A stretch of DNA of 9,964 nt from an uncultured Moraxellaceae bacterium (lineage in GTDB: Bacteria; Pseudomonadota; Gammaproteobacteria; Pseudomonadales; Moraxellaceae): contig CALFYA010000364.1 of the NCBI GenBank assembly GCA_937952925.1, positions 1-9,964 on the forward strand, in the 5' to 3' direction. The translations under genes and the position numbers were made by a program. The notes under the pieces are model-generated. The model did no database searches. It was given only the letters and a program-made list of their open reading frames with translations, and was not told the origin of the DNA. Below are positions 7,232 to 9,964 of the stretch, in pieces (the first letter of the stretch is position 1; each line of letters begins with the position of its first letter).

Positions 7232-8469
7232 TGTGCTGCACTCCCCGACACACCAAACATCAGGCTGTCGCGCTGTGCCTTGACACACACGCCCTTTTGA
7301 ATCAAATCGAAATACGCCACACCATCTTGGATGTCGCCATACAGCACAGCGCCGACCAGTTTGTTTTCTTTAAAAAATAGTCGTTTGTAGACCGCTTGCT
7401 GGGCATCGCGTAGTACGGCGGTTTCACAACCTTCACCGCTAAAATCACCGGCAGAGTACAAATTGACGCCAGTCACTTTGAGGGTAGTCGCCGTGGCTTT
7501 TTGGATATAGCGACGCACCCCGTGCATGGCGAGATGACTTGCCGCCACTTTGGCTTGATCAAATAAAGGTGCAACCAAACCAAACAACGCGCCACGATGT
7601 TGCACACACTCGCCCACCGCATATACCCGTGGATCAGAGGTTTGTAGCGTGTCATTGACCAAGATGGCTTTATCGACGTTTAAGCCCATCTCTTTGGCGA
7701 GTTGTACATTGGGGCGTACACCGACCGCCATCACCACCATCTCACCATCGACACGGCTGCCATCTTTAAAGCACAAACCGGTCAACACGCCGTTGGCATC
7801 GACATCGATGCGGTCGGTTTTGGCATTCATCACAAAGTCGATGCCTTGTGCCTCAAGGAAGGCTTGTAGTAAATCAGCAGCTTCTTGGTCGAGCTGGCGG
7901 TTGAGCAAATAGCCCATGTCATGCACCACGGTGACCGCCACGCCACGTTTATTCAGGCCATTGGCCGCTTCTAAGCCAAGCAAGCCACCACCAATCACAA
8001 TCACGCGTTTGCAGGTGCTCGCCGCAGCCACCATCTTCTCGACATCTAGAATGTCGCGGAACGACACCACCGACGGATGTTGATGATTGGGGAATGGGAT
8101 CATAAAAGGATTGGAGCCGGTGGCGATCAGCAGACGCTCATAGCCGAGCACCTCACCATTATCGAGATACACTTCGCGGCGACCCCGATGTACCGATTGC
8201 ACCACCACACCAGACTTCAAGCTGATGCCATGCTCGGCGTACCACTCCGGTGTATGCAGCATGATTTGTGCGAAGGTTTTTTCACCCGCCAACACTGGAG
8301 AGAGCATAATCCGGTTGTAATTGCCGTATGGCTCTTTGCCCACCACGGTAATCTGGTAGTAATCCGGCTCTAAGGCCAGCAACTCCTCGACGGTACGCAT
8401 GGCAGCCATACCGTTACCCACCACGACCAAACGCGGCTTGCAGACTTGCTCGACAGGGATTGTGGCCAT
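7228..8469 (-). CDS. FAD/NAD(P)-dependent electron-transfer subunit of assimilatory nitrate reductase
   Basis: This 413-residue flavoprotein of the NirB/rubredoxin-reductase type most likely passes electrons from NAD(P)H to NasA. The FAD site is GNGMAA at residues 18-23, ATGS lies at 116-119, the NAD(P) site is GGGLLG at 160-165, and the second FAD contact is the VYAVGECVQHRG segment. The protein resembles the first half of NirB, encoded in the same operon, but ends before any BFD-like [2Fe-2S] domain. Klebsiella NasC-type partners are longer and, as I recall, carry extra Fe-S residues, so here the [2Fe-2S] relay is presumably supplied by NasA. It is the first gene of the operon, preceded by the terminator/antiterminator leader. 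The 16 nt between the T-run and the ATG leave only a weak ribosome site (GAG about 9 nt upstream). Equivalent genes are called nasB or nasC in different organisms, so I give no symbol. Confidence 0.88.
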   Translation of the reverse strand: MATIPVEQVCKPRLVVVGNGMAAMRTVEELLALEPDYYQITVVGKEPYGNYNRIMLSPVLAGEKTFAQIMLHTPEWYAEHGISLKSGVVVQSVHRGRREVYLDNGEVLGYERLLIATGSNPFMIPFPNHQHPSVVSFRDILDVEKMVAAASTCKRVIVIGGGLLGLEAANGLNKRGVAVTVVHDMGYLLNRQLDQEAADLLQAFLEAQGIDFVMNAKTDRIDVDANGVLTGLCFKDGSRVDGEMVVMAVGVRPNVQLAKEMGLNVDKAILVNDTLQTSDPRVYAVGECVQHRGALFGLVAPLFDQAKVAASHLAMHGVRRYIQKATATTLKVTGVNLYSAGDFSGEGCETAVLRDAQQAVYKRLFFKENKLVGAVLYGDIQDGVAYFDLIQKGVCVKAQRDSLMFGVSGSAAQ

Positions 8470-8484
8470 TTCAACGCTCTACCC

Positions 8485-8521
8485 AAAAAAAAACGCCCAC
8501 ACTGCTAGAACAGTGTGGACG
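8485..8521 (-). terminator. Intrinsic terminator in the leader of the nas-nir operon (attenuator)
   Basis: Read on the - strand, arms CGTCCACACTG and CAGTGTGGGCG make an 11-bp stem with one U-G pair, closed by the 6-nt loop TTCTAG and followed at once by nine T (8493-8485). The wobble pairs only in - strand RNA (it would be C-A on the other strand), and the T-run follows only in that direction, so the orientation is clear. It lies 16 nt before the start codon of the first operon gene and downstream of the promoter. It would therefore stop transcription of the operon unless disrupted. Confidence 0.87.
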
Positions 8522-8561
8522 CCGTTGTCCAAATCAGTACGAGCTCACGACCTTCGCACTG
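8516..8561 (-). promoter_or_regulatory. Candidate ANTAR (NasT/NasR-type) antiterminator RNA element
   Basis: Two hairpins precede the terminator in the leader. P1 (8561-8535) has arms CAGTGCGA and TCGTACTG, 8 bp with one G-U pair and an 11-nt loop. After a 3-nt linker, P2 (8531-8516) has arms TGGAC and GTCCA around the six-base loop AACGGC. That loop has A at position 1 and G at position 4, the pattern required by ANTAR proteins. The 3' arm of P2 uses six bases (8521-8516) of the terminator's 5' arm, so P2 and the full terminator exclude each other. P1 departs from the published two-hexaloop pattern because its loop is 11 nt. The regulator gene itself is not in the window. Confidence 0.7.
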
Positions 8562-8609
8562 ACGACTTCAAACTGTGTGCACACCCAAAGGCATGCTCAG
8601 GATGTATAA

Positions 8610-8626
8610 AGCATGAAGTGTGCCAA
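8610..8626 (-). promoter_or_regulatory. Sigma-54 promoter of the nas-nir operon
   Basis: On the - strand TTGGCAC-ACTTC-ATGCT matches the -24/-12 consensus TGGCAC-N5-TTGCW at all but one position. The GG (8624-8623) and GC (8612-8611) are exactly 12 nt apart, as the family requires. RNA would begin near 8599, giving a leader of about 130 nt before the first start codon. A sigma-54 promoter implies an AAA+ activator, most likely NtrC, and so induction by nitrogen limitation. Confidence 0.82.
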
Positions 8627-8710
8627 TTCTGTTTTTGTGGCAAAAATCCCCGCACTCGACTTAATTTGATTGTTTTTTCTACAAAAAAAACTGTTGTGAT
8701 CCGTCTTGGC

Positions 8711-8766
8711 TCACCTTGCATCGCCATTTATGCACCTTTTGGAACAAGGTGGATTGATTTGGTGCA
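8711..8766. promoter_or_regulatory. Candidate activator-binding cluster upstream of the nas-nir promoter
   Basis: This stretch holds CACCTT three times (8712-8717, 8733-8738, and inverted as AAGGTG at 8746-8751; the last two form a perfect inverted repeat with a 7-nt spacer). It also contains the NtrC half-sites TGCACC (8731-8736) and TTGGTGCA (8759-8766). The best 17-mer against TGCACC-N5-GGTGCA is 8750-8766, with a perfect right half and a poor left half. The distance, roughly 150-170 nt upstream of the predicted start site, suits an enhancer. Confidence 0.35.
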
Positions 8767-8838
8767 CGCAGCCCTGTCACGCATTCATTTTTATCAAAAA
8801 TAGATTAACCATTGATAAACAAAACATATTTCAATAAA

Positions 8839-8854
8839 TGCACAAAAAAGTGCA
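8839..8854. promoter_or_regulatory. NtrC-like inverted repeat upstream of the transporter promoter
   Basis: TGCAC-A6-GTGCA is a perfect 5-bp inverted repeat using the NtrC half-site letters, but the spacer is 6 nt where the classical site has 7. It lies about 135-150 nt upstream of the predicted transporter start site, a usual enhancer distance. A second TGCACAAAA (8851-8859) makes a 12-nt step direct repeat with the first. Confidence 0.35.
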
Positions 8855-8905
8855 CAAAATAGGTTTAATCCAGCACGGCTCATCAAAAAATAAAATATTC
8901 ATATT

Positions 8906-8918
8906 TATCATTTGTTTA
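8906..8918 (+). promoter_or_regulatory. IHF-like site between enhancer and transporter promoter
   Basis: TATCATTTGTTTA matches the IHF consensus WATCAANNNNTTR at eight of nine defined bases. It lies in an AT-rich stretch midway between the NtrC-like repeat and the -24 box, where IHF commonly bends DNA at sigma-54 promoters. AT-rich DNA yields such matches by chance, so the call is tentative. Confidence 0.3.
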
Positions 8919-8959
8919 AAAAAACAAAAAATGCCTGATTTTGGCGCACGTTTTGGCAC

Positions 8960-8976
8960 TTGGCACAGCGCATGCT
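8960..8976 (+). promoter_or_regulatory. Sigma-54 promoter of the nitrate transporter gene
   Basis: TTGGCAC-AGCGC-ATGCT matches the -24/-12 consensus as well as the promoter on the other side does, with GG (8962-8963) and GC (8974-8975) 12 nt apart. RNA would begin near 8987, giving a 29-nt leader. TTGGCAC is repeated directly in front (8953-8959), but only the second copy has a GC at the right distance. Confidence 0.78.
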
Positions 8977-8986
8977 AAGCCGAACG

Positions 8987-9005
8987 CCATCCTCATTTTG
9001 GATGG
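8987..9005 (+). promoter_or_regulatory. Hairpin at the 5' end of the transporter mRNA overlapping its ribosome site
   Basis: CCATCC and GGATGG form a perfect 6-bp stem with a 7-nt loop. The predicted RNA start (about 8987) is the first base of the stem. The 3' arm includes the first two bases of the GGAG ribosome site at 9004-9007. It may protect the 5' end or tune translation. Confidence 0.4.
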
Positions 9006-9015
9006 AGCCTTGTTC

Positions 9016-9964
9016 ATGGCGAATCGTCTTCCATTGTTTAATTTCTCCATACCGCGTATCCGCATTTTGCATTATACGTGGCTGGCCTTTTTTATTACCT
9101 TTCTGATTTGGTTTGCGCACGCCTCGCTGATGCCCACCTTAAAAGAATATTTTGATTTGACCGACGCACAGGTCAAAGCCTTACTGATGCTCAACGTGGC
9201 GATCACCATTCCCTCACGGATATTAATTGGTGTGCTGGTCGATAAATTTGGCCCACGCAAATCCTATAGCTTTTTGCTGCTGGTGTGCGGCTTCATGTGT
9301 TTGCTGTTTGCTGCCGCTCAGACCTTTGAATGGTTGGCAATCATGCGCTTTTTGCTCGGCTTTGTCGGCGCAGGCTTTGTGATCGGTATTCGATTGATTT
9401 CAGAATGGTTTCCAGCAAAAGAAGTGGGTGTCGCCGAGGGCATTTATGGTGGTTGGGGTAACTTCGGCGCAGCCGTTGCCGCCATGTCGATGCCATTTAT
9501 TGCCCATGCGGTCGGTGGGGATGATGGCTGGCGTTACGCCGTTGCCACCACAGGTGTGCTGGCGATTGTTTATAGTTACTTTTTTTATCAAGGTGTGCGT
9601 GATACGCCTGAAGGCTCAACCTATTTTAAACCTGCCAAAGCAGGTGGATTGGAAGTCACCTCCAAATCAGATTTTGTGTTGTATTGCTTATTTACTGCCC
9701 CGCTGTATTTGGCATTAATTCTGTTGGCGTGGCGTTTATCACCCGTTGGCCTAAAAATGCTGACTGAAACCCAGACTTATATCGCCTATGCGGTGGTTGC
9801 TGCACTGGCGGTGTATCAGTACGTCAAAATCTGGCAAGTCAATCAGCATCTGTTTGGTGCAAACGCCGTTGTCCCCCCATATCAGTATCAATTTAAGCAA
9901 GTTGCGATTTTGAACATTGCCTATATGGCCTGTTTTGGGTCGGAGCTGGCGGTGGTGTCGATGT
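9016..9964 (+). CDS. NNP/NarK-family nitrate/nitrite MFS transporter (3' end outside window)
   Basis: The first 316 residues of an inner-membrane major-facilitator protein for nitrate (or nitrite) uptake are present, and the frame is open at the right edge. TM1 is about 19-38. TM2 carries Arg68 in PSRILIG, equivalent to the substrate-binding Arg of NarK, followed by MFS motif A GVLVDKFGPRK. The NNP nitrate signature GIYGGWGNFGAA lies in TM5 (142-153), and TM6 is about 172-192. The last residues, YMACFGSELAVVSM, look like TM7 of NarK/NRT2. Two further hydrophobic segments (about 220-240 and 254-272) lie between TM6 and TM7, which is unusual. The start ATG has GGAG 8 nt upstream. It is divergent from the nas-nir operon, with its own sigma-54 promoter and no attenuator. 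The family is clear; the direction of transport and exact substrate are inferred from context. Confidence 0.9.
   Translation, partial: MANRLPLFNFSIPRIRILHYTWLAFFITFLIWFAHASLMPTLKEYFDLTDAQVKALLMLNVAITIPSRILIGVLVDKFGPRKSYSFLLLVCGFMCLLFAAAQTFEWLAIMRFLLGFVGAGFVIGIRLISEWFPAKEVGVAEGIYGGWGNFGAAVAAMSMPFIAHAVGGDDGWRYAVATTGVLAIVYSYFFYQGVRDTPEGSTYFKPAKAGGLEVTSKSDFVLYCLFTAPLYLALILLAWRLSPVGLKMLTETQTYIAYAVVAALAVYQYVKIWQVNQHLFGANAVVPPYQYQFKQVAILNIAYMACFGSELAVVSM

Noticed and set aside
6674..7300. 208-codon open frame on the + strand opposite nasA
   Set aside because: It is antisense to the conserved Fe-S and Mo-ligand region of NasA and has no protein-family likeness.
8575..8584. GTGTGCACAC perfect palindrome in the nas leader as an operator
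   Set aside because: It lies just downstream of the predicted start and no known regulator consensus fits. It may be chance or part of weak leader folding.
8603..8626. Sigma-70 promoter (TTGGCA / TATACA) for the nas operon
   Set aside because: The spacer is only 12 nt, too short for sigma-70. The same bases fit sigma-54 almost perfectly.
8399..8803. 134-codon open frame on the + strand across the nas leader
   Set aside because: It starts inside the FAD subunit gene and runs over the terminator, antiterminator and sigma-54 promoter. Its sequence looks non-coding.
8911..8928. TTTGTTT-AAAA-AAACAAA inverted repeat as a terminator
   Set aside because: It has only one G-C pair per stem, does not follow any gene, and lies upstream of the transporter promoter in a generally AT-rich stretch.
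1..9964. CRISPR arrays, tRNA or rRNA genes, insertion sequences, attachment sites
   Set aside because: No regularly spaced repeats, cloverleaf-like stretches, rRNA sequence, transposase-like frame or terminal inverted repeats were seen.

Overview
The window carries the assimilatory nitrate/nitrite reduction locus of a proteobacterium. Gene content, sigma-54 promoters and protein style fit a gammaproteobacterium. Moraxellaceae/Pseudomonadales is a reasonable guess, but the sequence alone does not prove it.

Layout. Positions 1-161 hold the C-terminal end of an AraC-type regulator that begins outside the window. A GAF-domain histidine-kinase-like protein follows on the + strand (289-1509). A tight four-gene operon on the - strand then runs right to left from 8469 to 1519: an FAD/NAD(P) electron-transfer subunit, the molybdenum nitrate reductase NasA (ATGA overlap with the first gene), NirB (2-nt gap after NasA) and NirD (68-nt gap containing a GC-rich palindromic repeat). 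A non-coding region of about 545 nt (8470-9015) separates this operon from a divergent NNP/NarK-family nitrate transporter gene that starts at 9016 and runs off the right edge.

How the genes work together. The transporter imports nitrate. NasA, fed electrons by the FAD subunit and its own C-terminal Fe-S domain, reduces nitrate to nitrite. NirBD reduces nitrite to ammonium with NADH, using siroheme and a [4Fe-4S] cluster. The intergenic region explains the likely control. Each side has a near-consensus sigma-54 promoter with almost the same core. NtrC-like and IHF-like sites lie between them, pointing to induction under nitrogen limitation.

The reductase operon has a second layer. Its leader holds a strong intrinsic terminator just before the first start codon. 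Overlapping it is a hairpin with a six-base loop carrying A at position 1 and G at position 4, the signature bound by ANTAR antiterminators such as NasR and NasT. The operon therefore looks like a two-key switch (nitrogen starvation plus nitrate), while the transporter seems to need only the first key.

The most unusual coding feature is the kinase-like protein. Its ATP-binding motifs are intact, but the phospho-accepting histidine of the H-box is arginine.
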